A stretch of DNA of 64,000 nucleotides from Himantopus leucocephalus (GCA_003993805.1 RSEF01000001.1:143830726-143894725), one strand, 5' to 3'; positions 1-12,450 are shown, numbered from the stretch's first letter. The notes: generated by a model not told the origin, from the sequence alone. Made by a program: numbers and translations.

Positions 1-22
1 TTTTTTTTTTTTTTTTTTTTTT
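1..22. repeat. Poly-T run at window start
   Basis: Twenty-two consecutive T's followed by ccctcctg. The run may continue outside the window. It could be a simple repeat or the A-tail of an element on the minus strand; nothing adjacent identifies one. Confidence 0.9.
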
Positions 23-2363
23 CCCTCCTGAACAAATGAACATATATGATTTCGAGCTTGTTTTAGCTACAGAAAGTGGTTAGCCTGGACAAAGGTGTTA
101 TAATACTGTATGTCTGGTATCTTGGATAATGCCATGGCACTTGTCTGACTTCAAGCTGAGTTAATTCAGAGAATTAAACTCACTGGGAGCTGCAAACTTT
201 TTTTTTTTTTTTTTTAGTTTGCTTTTCTGACCTGACTTGGCACAGGGCTGGACAAATGCCAATGCATTGCAGTGGAGGAAAGGGGACTCCTTTTCTGTAT
301 TGTTAAACTGTACCTCTTGAGTCATATTAGATAAGAAGGTGGTAGGGTAAAGTAGATAGGGTTTACAAAATCATATAGTTAAAGTTACCCCAGTATCCTC
401 ATTTAAGGAAGTTTGGCTTTATACCCAAATGATCTGCATGTTAATGGCTTATATCTGAGATGGATTGTCTACAGAGAGGCAAGTTTCAATGTCGTGCTGT
501 TTCTTTTACTACACAGCAAAAGAAGAAATCAGTCACATTAGTCAATAAAGTTTAGAATAAATTATGTGAAATTAATGGAACTTGAAGTAACAAGTTTTAT
601 ATAAAAGAAATACTTGCATTAATTTTATGTTTCAAAAAAATAGACTCGTATCTTTAGTTTTTTGTTTGATTTTTCAAAAAAATTAGGTTTAAAACTTGCA
701 TGTACTATTTTTAACATAGTATATGCAAAATGAATATATACTATGAGAGAACAGCTAAAGAGGTCTAAGATGATAGCTCATTTCTGCTACTTACATATAA
801 TACGTTTTAATCAGGTCAGGATTTAGGTAAGTGCTCTGGATCTGTGGGGCTTCACAGCTCAGGAGTTAGGGCACAAGTCATTAATTCACATCCTATTAAA
901 GCCTTATATTTTAGTTAAGCACTGGAATAGATTGTGAAAACTCCATTACTAGAGATTTAGGGGTTAGACATAAATGTCTTGTGAGCGACGTTGTAGGAAT
1001 AGCTGATCATGCCTTGGTGCACTGAGATAGATTGGGTGACCTCTCAAGGTCCCCTCAGTCTATTTTCAACTATTTTTCTGCGGACCTACAAATTTTTTCT
1101 CAGGGTAGCTCATTGCTGCTTAGAATAGCAAGTTTGAGCATGTACAGTTTGAAAGGCTCTTGCTGAATGTAGTTTGATGCAGCGTCTTGAGTTGCTAACA
1201 GCAAATTTGTTATGAATGTTTCAGTGGGAATTCTGTATTCTGTGCTGCTTTGAAATAAGCCAGAAGCATTGTTACAGCTTTACTCAGTTCAAGGATCGCA
1301 TGGTTCTTGAGCTTTTTCTGTCAGTTGAGAGTCACTTGAAAACACCAGAGTGCAAGGGCTCAGATCTCTATATGGCCAGTATTTTAATGACTAAATAATA
1401 AAAAATACCAAAAGTTCTTATGTGTTTTGAAATATTTATTTTTGGTATCCTAAACCTTATGTCAGAAGGTTTAAAGAGGAGGAAAAAACTTTTTTATTAA
1501 ATCCTGTAACTATATCTAAAAGTTGTTGGGTAAGTCTGGCAGTTTTGGTAGCTGAAAACTAGGAATTACCTGGGAGAAACTTCAGACTTATCCAGGTAAT
1601 TTATTTAAATTATAATTTCAGAGTGCATTTAAATCATCGCCTATGTTACTCATTGGCATGTTAAAACCTCTGGATGATTTTTAAATGGTATGATTGGGAC
1701 ATCTTATCTTGTCTGCTTATTTGTGTCCTCAAAACATCATCCTGCACTGATATACAGTTCATAATTCTTGATTTTTCCAATTGTTATGTCAAAGAATATA
1801 ACACTTTTTAAAATTATGTCTCAATTGGGAGGTATGGTTCTGCTAAAAGGCACCAATTGCACAAAAAAATCAGTAATTATATATAATATACTGAACTCTG
1901 TTAATAGTGTAAAGACTGCTTACTAACTTATATGCTCAAGCCCAATATTAATAATTAGGAAATCTTGAGGTTAATGGAGGAAGAATTATACCAAAAGCTA
2001 CTGGTATCAATTTCATAAGGGGTTTTAAAATAACTGACAAATATAGTTGGGTAAAAATGTTAAAATATTTGGCAGAGAGGCTACTTAAACATCCCGAAAT
2101 AGCCTAGCAATAGTCTAAATGCAAAGCGGAGATGTTTTCAGGGTGGAAGAAGATATTTGGTGGTGTCTAATGTCGAAGAAGCTTTGGGGCAGACTTATGT
2201 CCTTCAGAAAAGAAATCTATTAAACTGTAGGAAGAACATAAAGTTCAGCAAGGTAAGTCTAAATTAGCAGAACTTTGTTTGCAAACAGAATGTGAGAATG
2301 GAGACACTAAACTAAATCTAAAACCTTCAAGTGTATACAATCTGTAATATTATTGATGAAACA

Positions 2364-2482
2364 AGACCAGGTTGGTTGGGACTTTGAACAGCCTAGTCTG
2401 GTGGAAGGTGTCCCTCTCTATGGCAGGCAGGGTGGAATTAGATGATCTTTAAGGTCCCTTCCACCTCTAACCATTCTATGAA
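2364..2482 (+). mobile_element. CR1 LINE 3' UTR fragment
   Basis: Plus-strand copy of the avian CR1 3' end. It starts agaccaggttgg, passes through ggaaggtgtccct and gatgatctttaaggtccctt, and ends ccattctatgaaact, the degenerate form of the CR1 terminal repeat. About 120 nt, strongly 5'-truncated, no coding sequence. Confidence 0.9.
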
Positions 2483-3061
2483 ACTAATGCAGAAAAATAA
2501 GAAAAAATTAGTACTACAGGAAACAACGATTTTTCCACTTAATATTTCAATTAATATGGTTTAGATACCTGTTTAAAAAAAAAAAACCCTGTGTGATGGG
2601 AATGATTGAGTACCTGACATTATTATTAAAATAAGATATTCTGCACCAAATTGGTAAGTTGGAATTGCTGTTATGGGTGTTACATGGTATATTTTGCATA
2701 CAAGGTTACCCATGTGGGTCCAGTGCTAATCAGAAGGATAGATGGAAATAGCATCTCTTGCAATAAATATTGGAACCATAATAAAAAAAAAAAAATTAGA
2801 AGTGGCATTAAAACTGTAGATCAATATATAGTTGTAGTGTGTAGAGTGCAGGATATTCCCTGCTTCACAAAAAGTGGTTAATTGATTGTGGGTGGGATAT
2901 GGGCTACATTTCTTGATGTACTCCTTTCTTAGAAAGGATTTAGTATGATTATATTTTCTCAATGTCAATACCCTGTCATACACCACTCCTTGCTACCATA
3001 CGGTCCATTCTGGTGCAATTATTTATGGGTGTGCATTACTGGTCAAGAAGTGAAATAATGT

Positions 3062-3087
3062 NTTTTAAAAAAAAAAAAAAAAAAAAA
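3062..3087. repeat. Poly-A run with an ambiguous base
   Basis: A single N at 3062, then tttt and 21 A's (3067-3087). Homopolymer length here is probably unreliable. Confidence 0.85.
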
Positions 3088-5710
3088 GAAGCCTTCTTTC
3101 AACCATCCTTTTGCCAGGAAAATCAAGTACTTGATTATATTCTAAGAGTTCAGTGGGTTTAAACCTGTAATTTTTGATTGCTAGAAATATTGATGGTTGA
3201 TTGACTTTTGTGTTGGAGATTCTGTCAGTTCATATGGGGGACGTTCATGTACCAGCTGCCTGATGCAGATTCCCCGATGTTTGTCTGCTTTATGCTTAGT
3301 TAGGGAATCAATGTAGTGAAATGTGACAACAGGTTTAAAAGCTTTTGGGAGTGAAATTTGTAGCTAACTTAACATGACTGCTTCCACTGGAAAACAGAAT
3401 AGGAAATGGAATTTGAGTGGATTGGAAGAGCATTTTGTAGATTACCTTTATAAGGAATGTGCACCCATCGTTCATGGCGTAAATTGATTGCTGATGTGTT
3501 TAGATGTAAGTAGGACCTTTCTGTGGACCTTTTCTGTTATTTTTCTTATAGTTTTCTTGTGTTGTCATCTGAAATACGTTCTACTTTTGGAGCCAAAGTA
3601 CTGGAAATAACCAGATCTTTGATCCATTCTGCTTGCTTAGTGTCCCACTGCAGGAGGAGTGCAGCTGAAGAACAATCGAGGTCTAAAGTCTGTCTTTCGA
3701 ATTAAACCAATCTGTACATTTGAAAGATATATTCAGCCTTCTTTTAGTCTGTATTCATCCGACTATTATATCTAGTCCCAATCTGTTATGTCATTGAGAC
3801 ATGCCCTTGGTTCTAGTTAAATACTAGAGTGAGTCTAGGCCCAGCAAAATGGAACCTGTTTCATTTGCTCACCTCTTAAGCATGCTGCTGACCTTCTTGC
3901 TGCACAGTGGTTTAAATATTGCCACTTTCGATAGGAACCTTTTGGTTTCACATTTTAACTCATAAGGAAGGCAGTATGCTTTGTAGACTTTCTGAATACA
4001 CAGCTGCTTTCCATTTAATAGTATCATATACCAGCAAACCATAAATCATATATACATATTCTTCTTTACCTTACATGGCTCAGACTGTTCTGAGAAAAAC
4101 TGGTTCTACCATCCAGTGATTCCTTTAGCATAATCATTGCTTGGGTAGACCTATTTAAAAAGATCCTGCTAATCCAGTGATCTGGCTCAGACATGACCGC
4201 ATAGCGCACATGCTGATTTATTGAGTTTGTTCCTAGTTCCAATAAGTGTGTTTGGAACGCAGTGCTTGAATTCAACTGAAAAGTAACTGAAAGAAATTCA
4301 GGATTAAACAGAAAAAACAGATTGTACAAAACAGTTCATTTGTGTTGCAGAAGTTTGCTGTGGGTTTATTTTCTGGTAGACTGATAAAATGTTAAAAAAT
4401 CATTGAGGTTAAAGATTAGAGCATTTTTAAAAACAGAGGTTGATCTCGCCTTTTGTCTTTGAAGAGAGGCTTCTGATGGTGCATTCCACCTTCAACTGTG
4501 TTTCAGTTGCTTTAAAATAGAAAGCATGAAATCTTAAAGCTTACTGTGTAGTAAAATCTTACTTAACCTGCAGTTAATGTACTACATTAGTATTCAGTGG
4601 AATGATTGTTGTAGCAGGAATCATTATTTCTGAAAATCTGCATGTGGAGTCAGTTTAGAGCACGTGGCTTTGATACACAAATTGCCCTATTTTAGGCCCC
4701 AGAGTTTAGCCACCGTTAGTTGTTAGGACATTATAGACAACTCCTTTCCAGCTAAAGTCAATTGTCTTATTTGTTCTACTGGTTTTTGTCTCATTTTTTC
4801 CTATTGATGAGATACTTTGGAAAGTGTCTTGTAGCATGAACAGAATATACACATGTGTAGCTAAAATACAAAATGTTATTTTAATTTAAATATATGCCAT
4901 AGATTTGAGAAAACAGAAAGTCTCTGACTTGTGGCCTTGATGGCAATGATAGATGTGTGCACAATATGCTTCCTTGAAAACAGGCTTTATTAAAAACACT
5001 CATTTCTCTTTACTTAGCTAAGTTGGTATTTTTATGGTCTTCTATTTGATAATTTCAACTTTTTATGTATCATAAGGAAGGATAGTACAATATTCACTGC
5101 TTGTACACTGTAAGTATAAGATGGTACAGTGAGGGGAATTTAGGCTTTTTGGAGCATCATCTTATCAAATTATCCTTAGCTGTACAACTAGAAGGTATAA
5201 TGCTGACTGCCCTTGACTGAGACTGCTTATAAAGATTATATTCACCTCCATAGTAACCTATAACATGTGAAGCTGATCTCTTACTAGTCCTCCCTCATGG
5301 AAAGATGATTTCTATAGGTGTACTAGAAGTCTCTAGTATCTTCCTGAAGCCAGTTAAGATGAGAAAATGGCAGTGTTACCACGTGCCACAAGTCTGTACT
5401 AGAGACGCAATCAGAACCTGAACTTTCTTCCCCTCCCTGTCCCCTTAAAAAAAAAAAAAAGCCCATGTCGTGTTTGGGAAATCCATAATTCTCATAATTG
5501 AGCTTCATCTGAGGTCCACATGCATCTTTTACCAAAAAAAAAATGCTCAGGAGAAAACTTGGTAGAGAGCTGGTAATCATCTGAGATTGAAAATTCAATG
5601 TATTTGCAATATTTGAAAATTAGAGCTCGTATGTTTTTAGGATTTAATCTGTCACTTCATATAAAAGATTCTCCTCAGGTCATGTGCAACCTGGAAGACT
5701 ATATTAATTA

Positions 5711-5884
5711 GAATCATAGAATCGTAGAATGGTTTAGGTTGGAAGGGACCTTGAAGATCATCCAGTTCCAACTCCCCTGCTGTGGGCAGGGACACCTCCC
5801 ACTAGACCAGGTTGCTCAAAGCCCCTTCCAGCCTGGCCTTAAACACCTCCAGGAATGGAGCTTCCATAACTTCTCCGGGCAACA
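5711..5884 (-). mobile_element. CR1 LINE 3' UTR fragment
   Basis: Minus-strand CR1 end. On the plus strand it reads gaatcatagaatcgtagaat, then ggttggaagggacctt, the ctgctgtgggcagggacacc block, the ccaggttgctcaaagcccc block and acacctccaggaatgg. Similarity fades after about 5884. No open reading frame of its own. Confidence 0.92.
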
Positions 5885-7055
5885 GAAGAAGTTGTTACAG
5901 AAAGATGTTAGGAAGGTTCCGTACAAGAACTCTGCTGAAAAACTGAACTGTGGGAAGGAAAGAGTAGAATGAAGCTAAAATCTCTGAATCTCTGAACAGT
6001 TTTTACTACCTTTCCAACATCTAGAAAATATGTATCTATACATGCATGTAACTTTATTTTAAGTAAATTAAGTTCATAAAAAATAGATTAATTAGGCCTT
6101 GTGTTCTGTAGGGAAACTGTGCACAAATGAACTTAAATTGTGCCTCCAGTGGTAATGGAAAATGTAACCATTTCTGGTAGTTTTTCATTTGTTTCTAAAA
6201 TCATATTGAATTGCTGTTAAACTTCAGGAGCAAACTAAAAATTAATGCCTCAGGTGATATCCTGTACCATAACTTAGGAAATACATGTTTTTTCTTATAA
6301 CTTGCTAATATTCATGCTTGTTGTGTAAGCAAGGTCATTCTAAGTCTTTCTGGGAAAAATGTCTCTTAGAGATTCTCCAAGTATAGTATCACTGACAAGA
6401 AAACGAAAGCATTTGTTAACCAACAAGGTATTTAAGCTTTTTTAAATCTGTATAGCTAAATTTCAAATTCAAAAGCCTATTCCTGTATGGCTTTTTAGAA
6501 TGGTCCTTAGAAAAGTACAGAAGGTAGTAAAAGCTGGCTAATAAAATTAGCATTGCATTCATTGTTTGTTTGTTTGGGTTTTTTAATAAAGCTATACTGT
6601 AGTTATAAATGTTCTTGAAGTAGTCATGGTAGAGTAAGGACTGATTATTGCTAGATAAGGTCTTGCTCTTAGAAAGAACCTGTTTATCTGTTGTTTGTGG
6701 ATTTTTGCTGTTTTTTTGCTGTTCGGTCTTCATCAGGTTTAACTCTTCTGCAGAAGCTGTAGTAGTGGAGATAATGTCTAGCTGTGTACTAGTGGGGCTT
6801 CAAATGCTGGATTGTTTTATGTATTTCTTACTGTGACTTCATCCAGTTTGATAATACATGAGGATCCAAGCGAGAGTGGCATTGGGTGCCAGCAATATGC
6901 AGTCTTCTGTGTTTACTTTCAATTTTTTTATAGAATATGGAGAAGAGAACACTTGGTCCTGTAGAATAGCATTCCGTAAAAGCACATCTGCAATATATTT
7001 ATTTCTGTACTTGGATTCAGCATTTCTAGTAACTTGCTGTGTATGTTTTCTACAG

Positions 7056-7112
7056 AATGGACAGCAAATTGTGGATGAACCTATGGGAGAAGATGATATC
7101 AACGCACAAACT
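7056..7112 (+). CDS. RPS6KA3: RPS6KA3 exon 2 (residues 24-42)
   Basis: Acceptor ttctacag at 7055; donor GTGAGT at 7113. The 57 nt encode 19 residues, NGQQIVDEPMGEDDINAQT, part of the acidic flexible N-terminal tail before the first kinase domain. Both edges are phase 0, so the exon is symmetric and joins exon 3 ([10 protein letters not shown]...) directly. It differs from the human tail, as I remember it, by a few conservative changes (V for M, DD for EE, A for P). If splicing fails, the frame stops after six further codons. Confidence 0.96.
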
Positions 7113-9606
7113 GTGAGTAAAAGGTGGTTGTAATAAAGATAGTACAGTATTGTAGCACACTGATATAACTTAATTTACAGGCAGTTTGCCACTAATGTTT
7201 TGTTGTTTAGGTTTACTTTACATGAAATCCAGTCTTGGATCTTGATATTTTTTTGAAAGGTTCTTTCTCACTGATTCTCTTGTCTGGTTTGGTATCCTTC
7301 TGTTCATTCTGATGAACTTTTATGCTTTCCATAGTATGTTTGTATGATATAGGCTCTCCCTTGTACTTTTAACGTGAAGTAGGCTTTCCTGTGGAAAGCA
7401 CAAAGCTGAATATGGTAGAAATTATAATTGGGTTGAGGGGTGAGAAGGTTTGATAGTAAGATGTGGCTAGTTAGAGTATTCCTGAATAGGAAGGGAGGTT
7501 GAGCTCCTCTTTTCTTACCTTAAAAACCTTGAAATCATGTAGTTCTTTTCTACTGTCCACTTTTCCTAGTGCCAGCAAACAAAGCACTTCTGTTGGCGCT
7601 CTGTTAGTCTCATTGGTGCATAGGTGACAATATTTTACATCTATGAGTTCCAGAGTATGCTTTATTAATAGTTAAGCTTTCAGTTGTGGTCGTGTCACAG
7701 CAAAGGATTCTTTCATGGTTAAAGTCCACAGAGATTCTGTTGCCGATACATGTGCACTTACTGTATGAAATACGATTCTTTCAGAGTGGCAGTGTACACC
7801 ATAGTTTTTCCCCTTCTAGCTTGACATGCAAGGTGTAACAGCAGCTATCACCTTTGTTGTTCCGCACTGTCGTCAGATTTCTTGGCACTGTCTATCTGTG
7901 CTCTTTTGTTGTTTGCTTTAGTCATTTCGTATTTTCCTTATTGACCTGTGTAAAACTAGATTATTTGCATAATACATCTTCATTAGCTCAGAAGATTCTT
8001 TCATTCCCTTTTTCCACAGAACCAAGAAACCAAGACACAAAGTTTTATGTCTTCTTCCTGGGCTTCCAGTTGAAAAGTTTAGAAGTGTCACATTGGAGGG
8101 CATTCGAGAATAGCAGAGCTAGTCGACTGAGGCCCAGGGGTTTCCTAAGTCTTTTCTCTGTTGATGTGGATTCCAGCTTTCCTCTTGTGTTTCTAATTTG
8201 GCTAAGCTGGAGTGGAAGAAAACTTCTGTTCATTGGTTTGGAGCTGACAAAGCTAAGGGCTCCAGAAATGTTTGTATGGAGATACTTGAAGATGATAGCT
8301 GTAGGTATCATTTTAGATGGTGACTTAAGACCCCTTCCCTGCCTCAGATAAGATGCTAAATGCTGAAACATGCTTATTTTCATAGTGATAGAGTAGCCAA
8401 AGGCAGAGGCTGAACTATTAATGCAGATCTTGAGTGTTTGCTGTAAATCAGATCTGGACAGTAAGCATTAGAGAGCTCTGAACTAATGTATTGTGAAGCA
8501 CACATAGGCGTAGAGTGTTCGCTCTGAGCTTGAACTAGCAAGTGAACACAAGAAACCTTTTTTCTTCCTTCTCTAAATTCTAAAAGCCCATACCTCATAT
8601 TCCTTTCTGCTTTCAGCTTTCAATAGTCTTTCAGGGGAAGATCAAGGGTGAGGAGGGACTGTGAAACTGTAGTTTCCATTGTTCTTGTAACTGAGAGGCA
8701 TTAATCAAAGGAATTCTTAACTCAGGTTTCTTGAAAATAGAGGTTGCTGCTAATGAGAAGCAAGTCAGAAAGGTTCATTGATAATTTAAGTTTCCTATCT
8801 TCACATCAAACGTGCAGTTCAAAAAGTTTCATAATGTGAAGATACCAGTGAATTCAGGTTTCTTACTGCGATGCCTGTGACTTTTTTGCAAACATGAAGG
8901 CAACTTAAGTGTTTACCTGTAGTTTTGTGTTAGAGAGTACTAGCTGACTGTTAAGCCTGGTGACAAATGACCTTACACACTTGGTTGCAGTTTGCAGTTC
9001 ATATGCTGATATTGCATATTGTGCAGACTTCAGTTTGTGATTAGATGGTCAAAGCTGTTTCCATCTATGCAGCATGGATATAATTGCATACCGTAGCAGT
9101 TTCTCTCTGCTGAAGTTGTGGACAGAGACAGTTTAGATAATGAGTGGAGTTGCCTTTTCCATGCTTGTCTTCAAACATACCAGTAGTAGATGTAGCTCTT
9201 AAACAGATATGAGAATTAGGAGATTAAAACCCTGCACTGTATAACTGCTTTTAATTCCTTTTTGTACCCTGTAAGGCTCTGCTGTGTTTAACGCAGAGTG
9301 AGGAAACAAGGCAAGTGCTGAAAGATTACTCTAAAGTAATGCAGTGTTAAAAAGTAAGAAAGGAGCAAGGATGCCATTTGTTCTAATGTTCTGCATAACG
9401 TAGACTACAGTGCTTAGTTGAACTCTTGTTTGAACTAGAACTTTTGGTTTTGGGAAGGTGTTCAGTTCGGGTTTGGTTTGTTAATTTCTTCTGAGTACTG
9501 CCATCACTTGATGATAATTTCCTTGTTTTGAGTCTGTAACTTCACCTTCTTCCTATGAGCTTTTTTGTTTTGTGTTTATCTGCTAAAATTATATTCTTTA
9601 TCTATT
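7113..9606 (+). other. RPS6KA3 intron 2, first part
   Basis: No host exon recognised. Somewhat less AT-rich than intron 1. It contains a 165-codon open frame at 7854-8351 without recognisable similarity, and a good acceptor-like site ending at 8019 followed by 30 open codons but no usable donor. No repeat I can name. Confidence 0.7.
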
Positions 9607-9787
9607 TTATTGGGTTTATATGACAAGGTTTTGGTAGCGGGGGGGATGGTCCACCATGTAAGACAGAGACGGTTCTTGGTGGCTGCAAAATGGACCCACC
9701 GCTGGCCAAAGCAGAGCCCATCAACAAGCTGGGGCAGTGAGAGAGTGGCTGGGTGGGTGTCTGGCAGCCAGCCAAGGTTAACTCACC
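9607..9787 (+). mobile_element. Endogenous retrovirus LTR fragment (avian ERVL-type)
   Basis: Starts attgggtttatatgacaagg, then ttttggtagcgggggg, a block containing aaaatggacccaccgctggc, and ends near tctggcagccagccaaggtt. This order matches an abundant family of bird ERVL-type LTRs as I remember it. Only part of the LTR is present; no tRNA primer site, gag, pol or env sequence follows, so it is a decayed solo-LTR remnant. It is GC-richer than the surrounding intron. The family name needs a repeat-library search. Confidence 0.65.
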
Positions 9788-9910
9788 ACAACTATCAAAT
9801 TTCTCTTTCAAGATTTGGTAACTGCAGGATTACTTCCAAGTGGTTTCCTGTACTTTCTTCAGACGCTTCCAAACTGCTGCTTTTGGGGGACTTTGTTATT
9901 TTAACACAGT

Positions 9911-11162
9911 CATAGGATCATTTAGGTTGGAAAAGCACCTTAAGATCAAGTCCAACTGTAAACCTAGCACTGCCAACTCCACCGCTAAACCATGTCCCTA
10001 AATGTCTCATTTACATGTCTTCTAAATACCTCCAGGGATACTCAACCACTTCCCTGGGCAGCCTGTTCAGTGCTTGACAAACCTTTCAGTGAAGAAATTT
10101 TTCCTAATATCCATCCTAAACCTCCCCTGGTGCAACTTGAGGCCATTTCCTCTTGTCCTATCACCTGTTACTTGGGAGATGAGACCAACCCCCACCTCAC
10201 TACAACCTCCTTTCAGGTAGCTGTAGAGAGCAATAAGGTCTTCCATCAGCCTCCTCTTCTCCAAGGTAAACAACCTTCGTTCCCTCAGCCGTTCCTCCTT
10301 GTGCTTTAGACTCTTCACCAGCTTTGTTGCTTTTTTTCTGGATATGGTCCAGCACCTCAATGTCTTTCTTGTAGTGAGGGGCCCAAAACTGAACACAGTA
10401 TTTGAGGTGCAGCCTCACCAGCACTGAGTACAGGGAGGCAATCACTTCCCTGGTCCTGCTGGCCACACAATTTCTGATACACACCAGGATGCTATTGGCC
10501 TTTTTGGCCACCTTGGCACACTGCTGGTTCATATTCAGCTGGCTGTCAACAAACACCCCCAGTTCGTTTTGCACTGGGGAGCTTTCCAGCCACTCTTCCC
10601 TGAGCCTGTAGTGCTCCATGGGGTTGTTGTGACCCAAGTGCAGGACCCGGCACTTGGCCTTGTTGAACCTCATACCATTGGCCTTGACCCATTGATCCAG
10701 CCTGTCCAGATCCCTCTGTAGAGCCTTCCTACCCTCAAGCAGATCAGCACTGCCGCCCAACTTGGTGTTGTCTGTAAACTTACTGAGATGCACTCAATCC
10801 CCTTGTCCAGATCCTTGATAAAGATGTTAAAGAGAACCGGCCCCAGTACTGAGTCCTGGGGAACACCACTTGTGACTGGCCACCAACTGTATTTAACTCC
10901 ATTCACCACCACTCTTTGGGCCCGGCCATCCAGCCAGTGTTTTACCCAGCAAAGAGTACACCCCTCTAAGCCATGAGCAGCCAGTTTCTCCAGGAGAATG
11001 CTGTGGGAAACAGTGTCAAAGGCTTTACTAAGGTCTAGGTAAACAACATCCACAGCTTTTCCCTCATCCACTAAGTGGGCCACCTTGTCATACAAGGAGA
11101 TCAGGTTTGTCAAGCAGGACCTGCCTTTCATAAACCCATGATGACTGGGCCTAATATGACCA
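9911..11162 (-). mobile_element. CR1 LINE, 5'-truncated, with broken reverse transcriptase
   Basis: Largest mobile element in the window, about 1.25 kb on the minus strand. The 3' end lies at 9911 (plus-strand cataggatcatttaggttgg). Reading the minus strand, a frame at 11131-10670 encodes the central RT ([43 protein letters not shown]). A frame at 10793-10200 continues with the palm end and thumb ([28 protein letters not shown]). A third frame at 10396-10067 carries the C-terminal tail ([13 protein letters not shown]). The frame shifts at least twice. The catalytic FADD-type motif reads FTDN near 10767-10778, so the enzyme is dead. The endonuclease and 5' part are missing beyond about 11162. 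Confidence 0.96.
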
Positions 11163-12342
11163 TCAAAAAATTAAAACATTTCTCTAATATTCTTTCTATC
11201 ATGCTTGAGCTACTTGGTTAAGATTGTTTTAGCTTTTTAATACCTCAGACCAGTATTTTAGGAATTTATTTTGCATTTATTTCTAGGTTGTGGTGAGTAA
11301 AAGGTTGCCAATAGTGATGTAAAATAATCTAGGGGTGTTTTTACACAAAAAATTACTATGGTTGCTCAGTCAGTTATAGCTGGAAGCTAGCCTTTGCTGT
11401 CTGTCAGCTAATAAAATACTGCTTCAGCTGGGATGTGATCTTTCAGTGCTTCATATCTGTTTTGGTGCAAGGTAAAGACTAATTTTAAATTGCCACTGAA
11501 GCTCATTTAAGTTCTGTTTAACTTTGCACTGAAATGGACTTGGACCACTTATGTGATCACTGACAACTTATGAAATTTCCCAGTGGTAACTGGATAGTTG
11601 AGTGAACAGGCCTAGCATGTACCAGTACAGGGAAAGAAGGCAAAATATCTTGTTAGGTGTGTAGGGTATGCAAGTTCAGGACAGAGAGTGAGTTGCCATA
11701 GTTCTGCATAGATAGAAGGTGAAAACTTGAAATACTGCATCCTTTTACTGTGTTAAGTATTTGGATAGTATGCTGATAATGTAAATCAGATAAGAAATTT
11801 AAAATAAGTATGAAAGCCTAACACAGTTTTATCTACATAGGAAGTCTCTCTAGTATTCTGCGTATCAAAAGATAAATTTCATTTTGTTACATCCCCATTC
11901 TTTTGGTTAAAAGTAAAGTTAATTGACGGAAGAGTCTGAATTGCATAGCTTTGATTGAAATTTGATAGTTTGTTTTAAGAAAAGCAGGAGCTATAATGGT
12001 ACATCCCTGTTTCTGAGGAGTCCGAGATGGTGTATGGTTCAAAGTCTTGCTTCTCTTTTAAGAGGAATCATTCAGTATTCCAGTTTTACTACAATGAGTA
12101 TACTGGTTATGTCTAGCTTTACAGCTTGCTGTCAACATTTTTTATCTGATGTATCTCATAAATGATCTGAGTCCAGCAGGAAACAAAATGTAAGAGCAAG
12201 TAAAAACTGGCTGAAGCTGGACCTATTGTGAAAGCTGAAGTGAACATTACTGAAAAAGGGGAAGCTATTTAAAGTCTTTTATTTGCTACCTTTCTCACTC
12301 TTGTGCTGTCTACCATTGCTTTCTGTATCTCTGTGTCCACAG
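11163..12342 (+). other. RPS6KA3 intron 2, between CR1 and candidate exon
   Basis: AT-rich unique-looking sequence. No exon, RNA gene or named repeat seen. Its last 60 nt form an unusually long pyrimidine-rich stretch (gctacctttctcactcttg through ctctgtgtccacag) leading into the candidate exon at 12343. Confidence 0.6.
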
Positions 12343-12450
12343 AGATTGAGTAAATTAACTGAACAAATTAATGGTTTTGAGCTGTGTACAATCATGATGC
12401 ATGCTTTTCAACTAGCTAAAGCTAACCAGAAACTACAGCTGGTCCAGCAG
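12343..12450 (+). CDS. Candidate cassette exon A in RPS6KA3 intron 2 (36 codons)
   Basis: Hypothesis, not a known exon. The segment follows a long polypyrimidine tract and ccacag, and ends CAG before GTAGCT. It is 108 nt and open only in frame 1; the other two frames stop within the first few codons. Frame 1 is the phase that splicing from exon 2 (phase 0) and into exon 3 (phase 0) requires. It would encode RLSKLTEQINGFELC, TIMMHAFQLAK, then ANQKLQLVQQ: a mixed, hydrophilic, helix-prone peptide with a Gln/Leu-rich end. I do not recognise the sequence in RSK proteins or elsewhere. It could be a species-restricted cassette, an exon of an unrecognised nested gene, or a chance pseudo-exon. Confidence 0.35.

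Larger units (their letters stand above)
1..7055 (+). other. RPS6KA3 intron 1 (3' part)
   Basis: Non-coding sequence upstream of exon 2, taken to be intron 1 because the first 23 codons of RSK2 are not here. It is AT-rich, with no CpG-dense promoter-like stretch and no recognisable exon. It begins with a 22-nt T run and contains two CR1 fragments (2364-2482 and 5711-5884), a single N at 3062 and an A run at 3067-3087. Small open frames in it look random. The end at 7055 is a good 3' splice site with pyrimidine-rich lead-in (gtatgttttctacag). Confidence 0.8.

Noticed and set aside
1..7055. Search for RSK2 exon 1, an alternative first exon or a CpG-island promoter
   Set aside because: No CpG-rich stretch, no frame resembling the known N-terminus. 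The region reads as plain intron with CR1 pieces.
7854..8351. 165-codon open frame, + strand, in intron 2
   Set aside because: Hydrophobic, low-information translation without motifs. The opposite strand is also open over much of the same stretch, which points to composition and not coding.
8601..8660. Acceptor-like ttctgctttcag ... tctttcag with a nearby GTGAGG
   Set aside because: The segment between would be only about a dozen bases and does not keep phase; likely chance.
10067..11131. Minus-strand reverse-transcriptase frames as a host gene
   Set aside because: Clearly a frameshifted CR1 LINE fragment with a mutated catalytic motif.
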